Below are positions 9,432-17,079 of a stretch of DNA of 24,528 nt, piece by piece. The notes under the pieces are model-generated. The model was not told where the DNA came from and searched no databases. It saw only the letters and a program-made list of their open reading frames with translations. The position numbers and the translations under genes are program-made. How positions within the stretch are numbered: the stretch's first letter is position 1; every line of letters starts with the position of its first letter. Source of the DNA: JBCCCJ01 sp039029315 (GTDB lineage: Bacteria; Bacteroidota; Bacteroidia; J057). The stretch is from positions 1 through 24,528 of the forward strand of contig JBCCGK010000143.1 of the NCBI GenBank assembly GCA_039029315.1, read 5' to 3'.

Positions 9432-10787
9432 CTATAGCCCTGGCAGTTTCCATCCATTATGGTACTCCCTATTCATCAAGGCATTGGCTTCTGCATCCTC
9501 CCCAAAATTTCCCTTTTTGGCATCCCAATATACCTTTCGGCCGGTCTTGTAAGCGATATTTCCCATATGACCATTCGATGCCGCTACACTCCCGGCTACG
9601 ATATCAGCAGCCAGTATACTCGGATCATTGGATTGCATGGCCTGGATAAAATTGCGGGCATGTGTCTCCACCCCATCCCCAAAGCTTCCTGCTCTTTGGT
9701 GTGGGAGGGATTCCATTTTATACTGTTCCATTCCGCCTTTTCTCTCCGTTTCCGGTAATATTTTCCAGCCTTGCCGGCTTAAGGCCAGTGTGCCGTTGTT
9801 GCCAATGAACGCAATGCCTTCCGTGGTTCCAAAATTTCCGACATCTATGCCAGTAGCATGTTCCCACAGCATATTGAATTTTTCATACTCAAATACAGAC
9901 TGCAAGGTATCTGGTGTTTCTGAAGCATCTTCTGGATAGGCGAGTTTCCCGCCTGAAGCCGTGATAGATTTGGGCGCTGTGGCACCCATAATTTGTAGCG
10001 CTATGTCTATTTCATGTACGCCCCAATCTACTTGCATCCCACCGGAATAATCCCAAAACCATCGATAATTGAAGTGAAAGCGGTTGGGATTGAAAGCGCG
10101 CTTGGGAGCAGGCCCTAACCACATGTCATAATCAACTCCTGCTGGAGGGCTTCCATCGGGCTTCACAACTATGGGCTTCATCCATCCCTGGTAGGCCCAT
10201 ACTTTGACCAGTCGGATCTGCCCCAGTTTACCAGAATGTACATAGTCGAGCGCTGATTTGTAATGCCGGGCACTTCGTTGCCACTGGCCCACCTGAACAA
10301 TTTTCCCTGTTCGCTCTACCGCCTTTACCATGATGTTGCACTCCTGAATAGAAGTAGCCAAGGGTTTCTCTATGTAGACGTGCTTTCCTGCCTCTACTGC
10401 ATCCACCATGATCTTGCAATGCCAATGGTCTGGCGTGGCAATGATAACCGCATCAATGCTATCGTCTTCCAATAGTTTTCTATAGTCTTTGTACAAGGCA
10501 GGCTTTTTCCCTTGCAATGTCTCGGCTTCGCTCGCGCGCCTGTCGAGAACACTTTGATCGACATCACATATCGCCACGCATTCGACCTCATCGATTTGTA
10601 GATGAATGCGCATATTGGTCCATCCCATGCCATTGCAGCCGATGACCCCAAAGCGGATTCGATCATTGGCAGATAGTTGGGCAAGCTTGCGTCTTTGAGC
10701 GACTACCTCTGCCGGAACAAAGGTAAGCATTCCGGCTGCTCCACCCAGGGCAGCCTTTTGCAGGAAATCTCGTCTTGAGGTATTCAT
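9432..10787 (-). CDS. Gfo/Idh/MocA-family oxidoreductase with Tat signal
   Basis: A 451-residue NAD(P)-dependent sugar-type oxidoreductase. The N-terminus MNTSRRDFLQKAALGGAAGM is a twin-arginine signal, typical of the large exported Gfo/Idh group in Bacteroidota. The Rossmann motif GVIGCNGMG lies at 47-55 and the family motif EKP at 140-142 (HVYIEKPLATS). The C-terminal half has DYSGGMQVDWGVHEIDIALQIMG, conserved in this exported subgroup. I chose the ATG at 10787 because it begins the Tat signal; the frame extends 43 codons upstream without any export or family feature. It converges on the sulfatase with 249 bp between stops. A role in processing sugars released from the same glycan is plausible but inferred. 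Confidence 0.9.
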   Translation of the reverse strand: MNTSRRDFLQKAALGGAAGMLTFVPAEVVAQRRKLAQLSANDRIRFGVIGCNGMGWTNMRIHLQIDEVECVAICDVDQSVLDRRASEAETLQGKKPALYKDYRKLLEDDSIDAVIIATPDHWHCKIMVDAVEAGKHVYIEKPLATSIQECNIMVKAVERTGKIVQVGQWQRSARHYKSALDYVHSGKLGQIRLVKVWAYQGWMKPIVVKPDGSPPAGVDYDMWLGPAPKRAFNPNRFHFNYRWFWDYSGGMQVDWGVHEIDIALQIMGATAPKSITASGGKLAYPEDASETPDTLQSVFEYEKFNMLWEHATGIDVGNFGTTEGIAFIGNNGTLALSRQGWKILPETERKGGMEQYKMESLPHQRAGSFGDGVETHARNFIQAMQSNDPSILAADIVAGSVAASNGHMGNIAYKTGRKVYWDAKKGNFGEDAEANALMNREYHNGWKLPGL

Positions 10788-10940
10788 ATGAAAGTTAGAT
10801 TTGATAACACAAAAAAGAATTGAACAATTGTTTTTCGAAAAATAATAAAAAATACGTCCTGGCTGTCCTCCGAAGTTGGTAGGACCACCAGACCGTTTGT
10901 CGTTCAAAGATGACAAAGGAAAACTTGCAGAGAGAAGCTT

Positions 10941-11103
10941 AGAGACTGTTTGGGAATCTGTGCTGAGAATGTTTAGGGTATATTTTTTTCTCAGACAAGG
11001 CTCTTTTTTGTTCTCATAGTGGTGCTATGAGAACAAAAAAAGCCGCAGAATGAGGAAAAAAGACGCATACAAAAAATAAATGACAGATTTTCAAACAGTC
11101 TCT
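10941..11103 (+). mobile_element. MITE-like element, copy 2 (complete)
   Basis: This is the only complete copy, 163 bp. Its ends are inverted repeats: agagactgtttgggaatctg on the left against a right end whose complement begins agagactgtttgaaaatctg. It is bordered by TA on both sides if the repeat starts at GAGACTG, as for IS630/Tc1-type insertions. Inside are ctgagaa/ttctcag (10963-10969 and 10988-10994) and a perfect 16-bp stem at 11004-11019 and 11025-11040 with a 5-nt loop. It encodes no protein. Confidence 0.82.
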
Positions 11104-11120
11104 AAATCATAAGATCTTGT

Positions 11121-11242
11121 TCTTCCCCCTGCCTCCAAAGGGGGAAATTGTTGATTCCTGGCCTTGTGAGTTGATGTCTCCCGCTGGCGGGAGAGCGAGC
11201 GGGTTGAAGATGATTGCCAAATATAAATGTGTCGTCCCCTTA
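11121..11242. repeat. composite of short palindromes and a dispersed repeat
   Basis: The spacer 11104-11354 holds no gene. It contains a hairpin ttccccct/agggggaa (about 11123-11147), a perfect palindrome tctcccgctggcgggaga (11177-11194), and a 32-bp block at 11211-11242. That block recurs in reverse complement at 24500-24528. The G/C-rich hairpins lie 3' of the esterase gene but lack a U-run on its strand, so I do not call them terminators. From 11243 to 11354 I see nothing notable. Confidence 0.5.
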
Positions 11243-11354
11243 CTTATGAGAATCAATTAATGGCCCCATAAAGCTTCATTCATGATGGCAAGCACACCAA
11301 TGCTGAAGTGCTTGATCTGCATTGAGAGAGAAAATGTAGCTGACTCTTTCCCTT

Positions 11355-12281
11355 TCACGCTAAGAAATCACGAATATCCCGATGGGCTTCCAAACTTTCC
11401 CGGGAAATCTTGGGCATATTGAAAAAGCCATGAATCACGTTGGGATATTCCTTAAAAACCACCTGATTTCCTGCTGTCTCCAGCTTTTTTGCATACGCTT
11501 CTCCTTCATCCTTTAAGGGGTCGAAAGCAGCTGTACAGACAAAAGCGGGAGGAAGATTGGATAGATCCTCTGTCAATAGAGGGGACATGAGGGGATTCTG
11601 AATATCAGCGTCCGATTGTTTATAATTATCCAAAAACCATTCAATCAGGGGCTTGGTCAAAAAGTAGCCTGCTCCAAATCCATCCATAGAGGGATGAGCT
11701 AGACGAGCATCTGTACTTGGATAGATGAGGACTTGCCTGCGAATCCTCGGCCCTTCTGCTTCTCTGGCCAGGATACTGACAACGGTAGCCAAATTTCCAC
11801 CTGCACTATCTCCCATGACAGTAAGTTCATCGGCATTGACCCCTAGTTGATCCGCATGATTGGCAACCCAAACTGTGGCATCATAACAATCTTGATGAGG
11901 GATTGGGAATTTATATTCAGGAGCCAAGCGATAGCCTGCTGACACGACAACAGCCTGGTTGTCCCGACTCAATCTCCTACAGACCAAATCATGGGATTCA
12001 ATCGATCGCAGAACAAAGCCTCCTCCATGATAGTAAACAATCACCGGTAAGTTTTGGCTGGAAGAGGGGCGATAGATGCGAATGCAAATCTTTTCGCCGT
12101 CTCGCATAGGAATATGCTCATCCCTTATTTCTGTTAATGCAATCGGTTTGTAATCTAATATTTTCCGAGACAGTGGTAAGGTCTTCGCATTGTTGACTCT
12201 CATTTGGGAAGGACTGAGTGTAAAATCAGTCTTTCTAAAGGTATTGATATACCACAACAATAAGCGCAACTTGATAGACAT
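11355..12281 (-). CDS. alpha/beta hydrolase, HSL-family carboxylesterase
   Basis: A 308-residue esterase/lipase of the hormone-sensitive-lipase family. The oxyanion-hole motif HGGG is at 85-88. The nucleophile elbow GDSAGG (157-162) gives Ser159. The other triad members fit Asp254 in FDPLKDEG and His284 in HGF. The core is full length. The N-terminal 40 residues form a cap-like segment with no clear signal peptide, so it is probably cytoplasmic. It stands alone between two spacers. Deacetylation of glycan fragments is possible, but short-chain ester hydrolysis is all that the family supports. Confidence 0.92.
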   Translation of the reverse strand: MSIKLRLLLWYINTFRKTDFTLSPSQMRVNNAKTLPLSRKILDYKPIALTEIRDEHIPMRDGEKICIRIYRPSSSQNLPVIVYYHGGGFVLRSIESHDLVCRRLSRDNQAVVVSAGYRLAPEYKFPIPHQDCYDATVWVANHADQLGVNADELTVMGDSAGGNLATVVSILAREAEGPRIRRQVLIYPSTDARLAHPSMDGFGAGYFLTKPLIEWFLDNYKQSDADIQNPLMSPLLTEDLSNLPPAFVCTAAFDPLKDEGEAYAKKLETAGNQVVFKEYPNVIHGFFNMPKISRESLEAHRDIRDFLA

Positions 12282-12657
12282 GCTGTTTTTTTTTGTAAGG
12301 ATTCAGCACAGGATAGACAGCAAAAATACACAGAAGAAGGGAGTTCGTCTTCTGTTTGCTTGGGTGTGCGACATTTTTCACAATCTAGAGACTTTTCTTT
12401 CTCCTTGAAAAGAGAAACAAGCCCACAGGCCTTAAGGTAAATGGGACATTTGTCGTACACCCGTTTGCTTAGAGGAGGCTTGGAACAGACATTTTGTTGG
12501 GGAAAATGTTGGGCAAATAATCACCAAGCTCTCCAGCATTCCTTGGCATAGCATGGACTCGACTGTCTTCCTCGATCTTTGTGCCAAAACTATTATTCTG
12601 ATGAAGGTTTCTATGCAGAAACTCGTAGACGTGTATCATGAGGATCATACGCTGGAG
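12282..12657. other. gene-free spacer between esterase and COG0523 gene 2
   Basis: This is 376 bp without a credible gene. A 12-bp inverted repeat with one mismatch (gggtgtgcgaca at 12362-12373 against tgtcgtacaccc at 12451-12462) spans about 100 bp. No Zur-type palindrome was seen. The esterase promoter probably lies in the left part. Confidence 0.4.
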
Positions 12658-13671
12658 TCACTCAGAGGAGGATTGAGAGTGGGATTCTTTGATACTTTCT
12701 GAAGCTGTTTCTCCTAACAGATGCCGGGTAAATAGTTTCTTCAAAGCTTCCTTCTCCAACTTCTTTCCGATAATGACCACCTTGCTTGTACGAGGCTCAT
12801 CCACTGGCCATGCGACCCCATCGCTCAAAATAAATGTGCGATATACAGATTGGAGCACCACCTGTATAGGATAATCATGTGCATTCAGGATGCCTTTGAT
12901 CCGATAGATTTGGTGTCGATTGATGGTAAGCAACTGCATCAGGGTCTGGCTCAGTCCTCTTAAATCAAAGGGCTGCTCAAACGACAAAGAAAAGGTTGTA
13001 ATGCCATGGTTCTCTGTTTGATGATCCGTATCTATTTGCTGATACTGATCCACCGCCCCCTGTCCTTCGAAACGATTTACTTCTCGCAATTCAGCCACCG
13101 GAAATTCTCCTTGTTTGCCTGTCCACACTTGGGCTTGTGGATTGATCTCATGGAGCACCTTGATCAGCTTCGAGACCTCCACGTCCTCTAAGGTATCTAT
13201 TTTGTTGACCAACAAAACATCCGCGAAAGCCACCTGTCTCTTCGCCTCTTCTGCCTGAGTCAACCAATGCTCAAAATTGCCAGCGTCCACCAGACAGATG
13301 ATATTCTGAAGCTTGAAATCCCGTTCTACACGACCCATCGTCAAAAAAGGCAGCGCCAAAGACTCTGGATCGGCTACGCCTGTCGTTTCGATCACCAGAG
13401 CATCAAAGGAATCCCGCCTTCGACCCAATTCCTCAAGTACATCAATCAGTTCTGAATGTAAGGAACAACACAAACATCCAGCTGTCAGAGGAACTGGTGT
13501 GATCTCGGTACCCACGATCCACTGACTGTCCAGATTCACCGCGCCCACCTCATTTTCGATAACCATGATACGCTCATCCGGGCTGCTGCGAATCCAATGA
13601 TTCAAAAAGCTGGTTTTGCCAGCACCCAGGAAGCCGGTAACAATATAAACAGGAGTTGGTGTGTTGGACAT
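12658..13671 (-). CDS. COG0523/CobW-family zinc-associated GTPase, YjiA-like
   Basis: A 337-residue G3E GTPase of the COG0523 metallochaperone family. Walker A is GFLGAGKT (13-20) and the metal-binding CxCC motif is CLCC (66-69). IENEVGAVNLD (38-48) is the form seen in YjiA/CobW-type members. The base-recognition motif is NKID. The C-terminal CobW_C-type domain is present (HGITTFSLSFEQPFDLRGL onwards). The ATG at 13671 begins directly before the P-loop strand. It follows DUF1826 on the same strand with 173 bp between, including a large inverted repeat. It probably delivers zinc to a client enzyme or holds it in the cytoplasm, inferred from the family and neighbours. Confidence 0.92.
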   Translation of the reverse strand: MSNTPTPVYIVTGFLGAGKTSFLNHWIRSSPDERIMVIENEVGAVNLDSQWIVGTEITPVPLTAGCLCCSLHSELIDVLEELGRRRDSFDALVIETTGVADPESLALPFLTMGRVERDFKLQNIICLVDAGNFEHWLTQAEEAKRQVAFADVLLVNKIDTLEDVEVSKLIKVLHEINPQAQVWTGKQGEFPVAELREVNRFEGQGAVDQYQQIDTDHQTENHGITTFSLSFEQPFDLRGLSQTLMQLLTINRHQIYRIKGILNAHDYPIQVVLQSVYRTFILSDGVAWPVDEPRTSKVVIIGKKLEKEALKKLFTRHLLGETASESIKESHSQSSSE

Positions 13672-13726
13672 TTGATGGAAATATTAGAATAAGAGGAGGT
13701 TGCACCCTTGATTTAGAATGAATTCC

Positions 13727-13791
13727 TTTTCTTCGACAATCAAAGTTTAACATTCATTATCTGACAGTACTCCCCTGATTGTCGAAGAAAA
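13727..13791. repeat. 16-bp perfect inverted repeat between DUF1826 and COG0523 gene 2
   Basis: The arms ttttcttcgacaatca (13727-13742) and tgattgtcgaagaaaa (13776-13791) are fully complementary and enclose 33 nt. The 3' arm ends in A rather than U in either direction, so it is not a standard intrinsic terminator. It may still attenuate or end the upstream operon, or mark a small mobile element. Confidence 0.6.
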
Positions 13792-13844
13792 AATATAGGG
13801 TCAATACATTATCAGGAAGGAATAACCCGAGACAAACGCATCAT

Positions 13845-14510
13845 TTACCAATCCACCTGACTATCGAATCTCAGCAGCACACGCATATGATCCTGCTCTG
13901 ACAATGAAGGGCTACGATGCAGCACCGCCGGACCATTGTTGGAGTCGTACATAGCGCCTTTGAGAATCCCCAGTTCGAAAGGGGCAAATTGACGCACCTT
14001 ACTCAAGTCCTGTACTCTGGCCTCATTGGAGGCAGAATTCATCTGATCCCAGTTGACATACTCATCAGGCACCCACAAGGTGCCTGGCCCTAGATAAGTA
14101 CAGAGAAGTCGAAGTTCGATTGCATCGGTATGGAACAGTCGGCACATGTCATGCTGGATCAGGGCAAAGGTCATACGAAGTATGGACGAAGAGGCAAGAC
14201 TTGAGAAAGAAGTTGCCAACTCCTCTACGTCTGCACAGAGACGGTCGAACCCATCCTCATAGCCCCGACAGTAAGGTGCAAGATGTCTGGATAAGCAATC
14301 TGCTACTTCGGTAGCCTTCAAACTCTCTTTTAGCGGAGCTGGTAGAGGAGTCTGTTGGGTCAATGCTTCAAGAAAGCGTATGATAGCGGAATCCTCGGAT
14401 CGGGGCCAGTACACAAGATTATGGTCAGGTTCACGGATGGCAGTCATTTCTGACCAGTTGTTACATTGAAGGTGTCGGGTGGAATGAATCGCTTGAGAAG
14501 GAGATGTCAT
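13845..14510 (-). CDS. DUF1826 family protein, zinc-starvation associated
   Basis: A 221-residue member of DUF1826, a family of unknown biochemical function that often neighbours COG0523 GTPases in zinc-regulated clusters. The signature HDMCRLFHTD (120-129) followed by LRLLCTYLGPGT (133-144) is present, as is the C-terminal LHRSPSLSEQDHMRVLLRFD. The HxD spacing resembles a metal site, but no enzyme activity is known to me. I chose the ATG at 14510; the GTG at 14603 would add a hydrophobic stretch and overlap the upstream gene. The COG0523 stop lies 58 bp upstream, so they are likely co-transcribed. It is the last gene of the operon before the inverted repeat. Confidence 0.85.
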   Translation of the reverse strand: MTSPSQAIHSTRHLQCNNWSEMTAIREPDHNLVYWPRSEDSAIIRFLEALTQQTPLPAPLKESLKATEVADCLSRHLAPYCRGYEDGFDRLCADVEELATSFSSLASSSILRMTFALIQHDMCRLFHTDAIELRLLCTYLGPGTLWVPDEYVNWDQMNSASNEARVQDLSKVRQFAPFELGILKGAMYDSNNGPAVLHRSPSLSEQDHMRVLLRFDSQVDW

Positions 14511-14568
14511 CAGATAGCAAAAAGAGAGGTGGATACAAAAAAACAGTAAAAAAATTCCGATTCTACCT

Positions 14569-15762
14569 TTATCTCGGAAAGGGATCTCTAAAGGCCTGAC
14601 CACGGGAATAGGCTTTCATTTCCCGTTCTGTGAGCAGACAGGCATCCAGTTCAGATCGAATGGCTGCTTCATCCATTTGCTGACCTATGAGTACAATTTC
14701 GTGCATGCGGTCGCCGAATTCACGGCTCCAGCGACTTTCTATCTCTTTCATATTGGCTACAAAAGTAGGATGGTTGAGGCGCTGATCCAGGGATAAGCTA
14801 TCCCACCATACGCCCGCTTTACTGGCTTCAACTGAATAGCCTGCCTGCGACCAATTCCATGCCACATCCGGTCGTGATGCGATCCAAAAGAGTCCTTTGC
14901 TGCGCAGGATCTGTGGATGCCAGCTCCTGGTGATATATCGGTGGAAACGTGCTGGATGAAAGGGTCTTCTGGCCGTATAAACAAAAGAACTGATCCCATA
15001 CTCTTCTGTCTCGGGGGTATGTTCCGCCGCTTCCAGTTCCTTGATCCAGCCGGCCGATTGTGAGGCTTTTTCAAAATCGAACAGGCCTGTGTCAATGATC
15101 TCCTGAAGATCCACCTCGCTGCGAGTAGTACGCAGAATTTTCGCATTGCTATTAAAGCTCCTTACCACAGCCTCTAAGTTATTCACTTCCTCTGTGGATA
15201 CCAGATCAGTTTTGTTGAGCAAAATGACATCGGCAAACTCTAGCTGATCAGTGATCAGATTGACAATGGTGCGCTGATCCTGAGCATCCTCATTGAGTCC
15301 TCGCTGATGGATGGTGTCTCGACTATCGAAGTCTTTCCAAAAATTATAAGCATCTACTACCGTAACCATAGTATCAAGACGAGAAAAGCGACGCAGGTCA
15401 ATATTCCCCTCTTCAGAGACAAACGCAAACGTCTGCGCCACAGGTACTGGTTCCGAAATGCCCGTACTCTCGATCACCAGATAATCAAAGCGGTCTTCGC
15501 GGGCAAGTTTCTCTACTTCGATCATGAGGTCTTCTCGTAAGGTACAGCAGATGCAGCCATTGGACATTTCTACCAGTTTTTCGTCTGTCCGGGAGAGCAC
15601 ATCCTGCTGCTCGATGAGTTGCGCATCGACATTGACCTCACTCATGTCATTGACAATCACAGCCACCTTAAGCCCCTGCTTGTTATGCAAGATGTGGTTG
15701 AGCAGGGTGGTTTTACCTGCACCCAAAAATCCAGAAAGGACAGTAACGGGAAGTTTTTGCAT
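14569..15762 (-). CDS. COG0523-family GTPase, ZagA/ZigA-type zinc metallochaperone
   Basis: A 397-residue G3E GTPase. Walker A is GFLGAGKTT (11-19), the CxCC metal motif is CICC (70-73), and VNDMSEVNVDA (38-48) is the version found in ZagA (YciC) and ZigA-type members. The base-recognition motif is NKTDL. A CobW_C domain follows (YGISSFVYTARRPFHPARFHRY). In bacteria where this subgroup was studied, it is induced by zinc limitation and supports zinc-dependent enzymes. It sits between a DUF3299-like gene (93 bp upstream) and DUF1826 (58 bp downstream) in the operon that starts at the paired Zur boxes near 16950. It differs clearly from the second COG0523 protein at 12658-13671, so this is not a recent duplication. 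Confidence 0.94.
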   Translation of the reverse strand: MQKLPVTVLSGFLGAGKTTLLNHILHNKQGLKVAVIVNDMSEVNVDAQLIEQQDVLSRTDEKLVEMSNGCICCTLREDLMIEVEKLAREDRFDYLVIESTGISEPVPVAQTFAFVSEEGNIDLRRFSRLDTMVTVVDAYNFWKDFDSRDTIHQRGLNEDAQDQRTIVNLITDQLEFADVILLNKTDLVSTEEVNNLEAVVRSFNSNAKILRTTRSEVDLQEIIDTGLFDFEKASQSAGWIKELEAAEHTPETEEYGISSFVYTARRPFHPARFHRYITRSWHPQILRSKGLFWIASRPDVAWNWSQAGYSVEASKAGVWWDSLSLDQRLNHPTFVANMKEIESRWSREFGDRMHEIVLIGQQMDEAAIRSELDACLLTEREMKAYSRGQAFRDPFPR

Positions 15763-15855
15763 GTTGATTGAGCCTTAAATAATATGTATAAATGCAGCAC
15801 CAATGTATCGTCGATAAGCATGATAGCCTTCATACCAGATGAGACCCCAAAGGTG

Positions 15856-16284
15856 CTATTCTACTTCTATTGCCTCATCCAGCAAGTACAGCAAGCCCTC
15901 GCCACTGTCATTGAGCTTCAGGATGCCATGAAGCTTTACCTTTTCGTCAAGTTGATAATGCTGATTCGGCTCAGCGAACCAAACGTCCATGACAGAGGCA
16001 AGACCGGCCCCACCGCAAAAAAAGCAAGCTGAATACGGATAGGCAGAGAGTGCATAGGCTCCCCCATCTACATCCAGGGGTAAGATGTAGCCGTTGATTT
16101 CGATTTTTTTGCCCTCCAATGCTTTGATGACTTCGCTAAAATGAGGTTTGTGGATTACATAACGGGTTCCCAGATCCATCTTTTCCACAAAGAATACTTC
16201 GCTCAATTGTTCCCAGTCAACCAATGTTTGAGCCTGAGCACTCCCAAACAATAAATACAGAAAGAAAAGTAACCAATGACTCAT
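15856..16284 (-). CDS. exported DUF3299-like protein with CxxC
   Basis: A 142-residue protein with a clear signal peptide (SAQA before QT, cleavage near residue 18-19). The core runs KKIEINGYILPLDVDGGAYALSAYPYSACFFCGGAGLASVMDVWF; Cys87 and Cys90 form a CFFCGG motif that could bind metal. The fold outline (GYILPL, Cys pair, then a VWF strand and a KLHGILKL strand) resembles the DUF3299 OB-fold-like family, a resemblance I judge from pattern only. It starts 12 bp after the His-rich lipoprotein stop, so it is tightly coupled to it. Periplasmic zinc binding is inferred from the Cys pair and the operon. Confidence 0.75.
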   Translation of the reverse strand: MSHWLLFFLYLLFGSAQAQTLVDWEQLSEVFFVEKMDLGTRYVIHKPHFSEVIKALEGKKIEINGYILPLDVDGGAYALSAYPYSACFFCGGAGLASVMDVWFAEPNQHYQLDEKVKLHGILKLNDSGEGLLYLLDEAIEVE

Positions 16285-16296
16285 CTCATCAGCATG

Positions 16297-16722
16297 TTAG
16301 GGGGTTGATGTTGCCTGAGCATGTGTTGCAGCCAAGCCACGAGTTTGATCGAGTAGATGCTTCACCTCGTCCATCAGTGCTTGCTGGATTGTGAGCATCT
16401 CTGAAGGAGGAAGATCTTGCAAAGCGTCAGTTCCATGCTTATGGTGATGAGAATGCGAATGCCCCTCAGCATGATCAAAGCCAGGAACTTCTACCAGACT
16501 TGATTCCCATTTCACACTCGCCGATTGAAGTTGTTTCCATTTTGCCTCATCTTCAGGATTCAAGGATCGAGTTTGTAAGGCATTCAGTTCATGTTTAAGT
16601 GAATCATGCATGTGAATTGCAATTTGATGTACTGCAAAAGCACGTTTCAACACAGGGTCTGTTTCATGGTTGTGACAGGCCATGAGGAAGAATAGGCTGA
16701 TTCCAATCAGATAACGAATCAT
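16297..16722 (-). CDS. His-rich periplasmic/outer-membrane lipoprotein, probable zinc binder
   Basis: A 141-residue lipoprotein: MIRYLIGISLFFLMAC with lipobox FLMAC (Cys16). The middle is helical and charged (MHDSLKHELNALQTRSLNPEDEAKWKQL). A dense histidine run lies at about 84-96 (HAEGHSHSHHHKH) and further His residues occur at 17, 19, 32, 37 and 39. I chose the ATG at 16722 because it begins the lipoprotein signal; the ATG at 16779 would add 19 residues before it. The His run suggests Zn(II) or other divalent metal binding in the periplasm. It is followed by the DUF3299-like gene after 12 bp. I do not recognise a named family. Confidence 0.8.
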   Translation of the reverse strand: MIRYLIGISLFFLMACHNHETDPVLKRAFAVHQIAIHMHDSLKHELNALQTRSLNPEDEAKWKQLQSASVKWESSLVEVPGFDHAEGHSHSHHHKHGTDALQDLPPSEMLTIQQALMDEVKHLLDQTRGLAATHAQATSTP

Positions 16723-16942
16723 ATGAGAACGATTGGTGATTGTGAGAACAAAAGTGAGATCTGGAACTATCCAAAGCATGCTGATTCAACTCGATGGCAT
16801 AGAGGCCAAAAGCCCGAGCTCTTGGGGCTTTATTTGCATGAAAACAAGTTTGTCCTGGCTCATGCGGGCAAGGTTGTGTCGTCAGGGCTAAGAATAGGGC
16901 CAAAACAAGCCAAGCCCATCGATTCAGAAATTTAGTTAACAT
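16664..16942 (-). CDS. putative small exported Cys/His protein
   Basis: An open frame of 92 codons from the ATG at 16942. It has a strong signal-peptide-like N-terminus (basic MLTKFLNR, then WAWLVLALFLALTTQP), then Cys and His residues (CPHEPGQTCFH, HFCSHNH). It begins five bases after a Zur-type palindrome and overlaps the lipoprotein start by 59 bp. For it: export signal, metal-type residues, and it fills an otherwise long leader. Against it: the overlap, no recognised family, and a tail that shares DNA with the lipoprotein signal. It could instead be only leader sequence. Confidence 0.4.
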   Translation of the reverse strand: MLTKFLNRWAWLVLALFLALTTQPCPHEPGQTCFHANKAPRARAFGLYAIELNQHALDSSRSHFCSHNHQSFSYDSLSDWNQPILPHGLSQP

Positions 16943-16946
16943 ATTA

Positions 16947-16961
16947 TGCAACACTGTTGCA
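16947..16961. promoter_or_regulatory. Zur box, TGCAACACTGTTGCA
   Basis: A 15-bp palindrome, perfect except at the centre, identical to the one nearest zur (23509-23523). It stands 5 bp before the ATG at 16942 and 24 bp from the second box at 16985-16999 (38 bp centre to centre). The position suits a repressor covering the promoter or leader of the minus-strand zinc operon. Confidence 0.85.
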
Positions 16962-16984
16962 ATTAGCTGAATAGATTTTTCTTT

Positions 16985-16999
16985 TGCAACAATGTTGCA
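16985..16999. promoter_or_regulatory. Zur box, TGCAACAATGTTGCA
   Basis: The second palindrome before the minus-strand zinc operon, identical to those at 18351-18365 and 23471-23485. The same 38-bp centre spacing occurs in the zur promoter pair (23471-23485 and 23509-23523). Confidence 0.87.
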
Positions 17000-17079
17000 T
17001 TTATTTTCTTTCGCTATGGTTCCCTTCCATCCTTAATAGAGGAATGCCTATGGTCCAAGCTCCTTGCTCATTCAGAGAA

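Noticed and set aside
12200..12460. An 86-codon minus-strand frame overlapping the esterase start
   Set aside because: No signal, motif or family pattern; it overlaps the well-supported N-terminus of the esterase.
12362..12462. A 12-bp inverted repeat as a terminator
   Set aside because: The arms are about 77 bp apart with one mismatch and no U-run; the structure could arise by chance.
15788..15802. A possible sixth Zur box upstream of the first COG0523 gene (tgcagcaccaatgta)
   Set aside because: Too many differences from the 15-bp consensus and no dyad symmetry.
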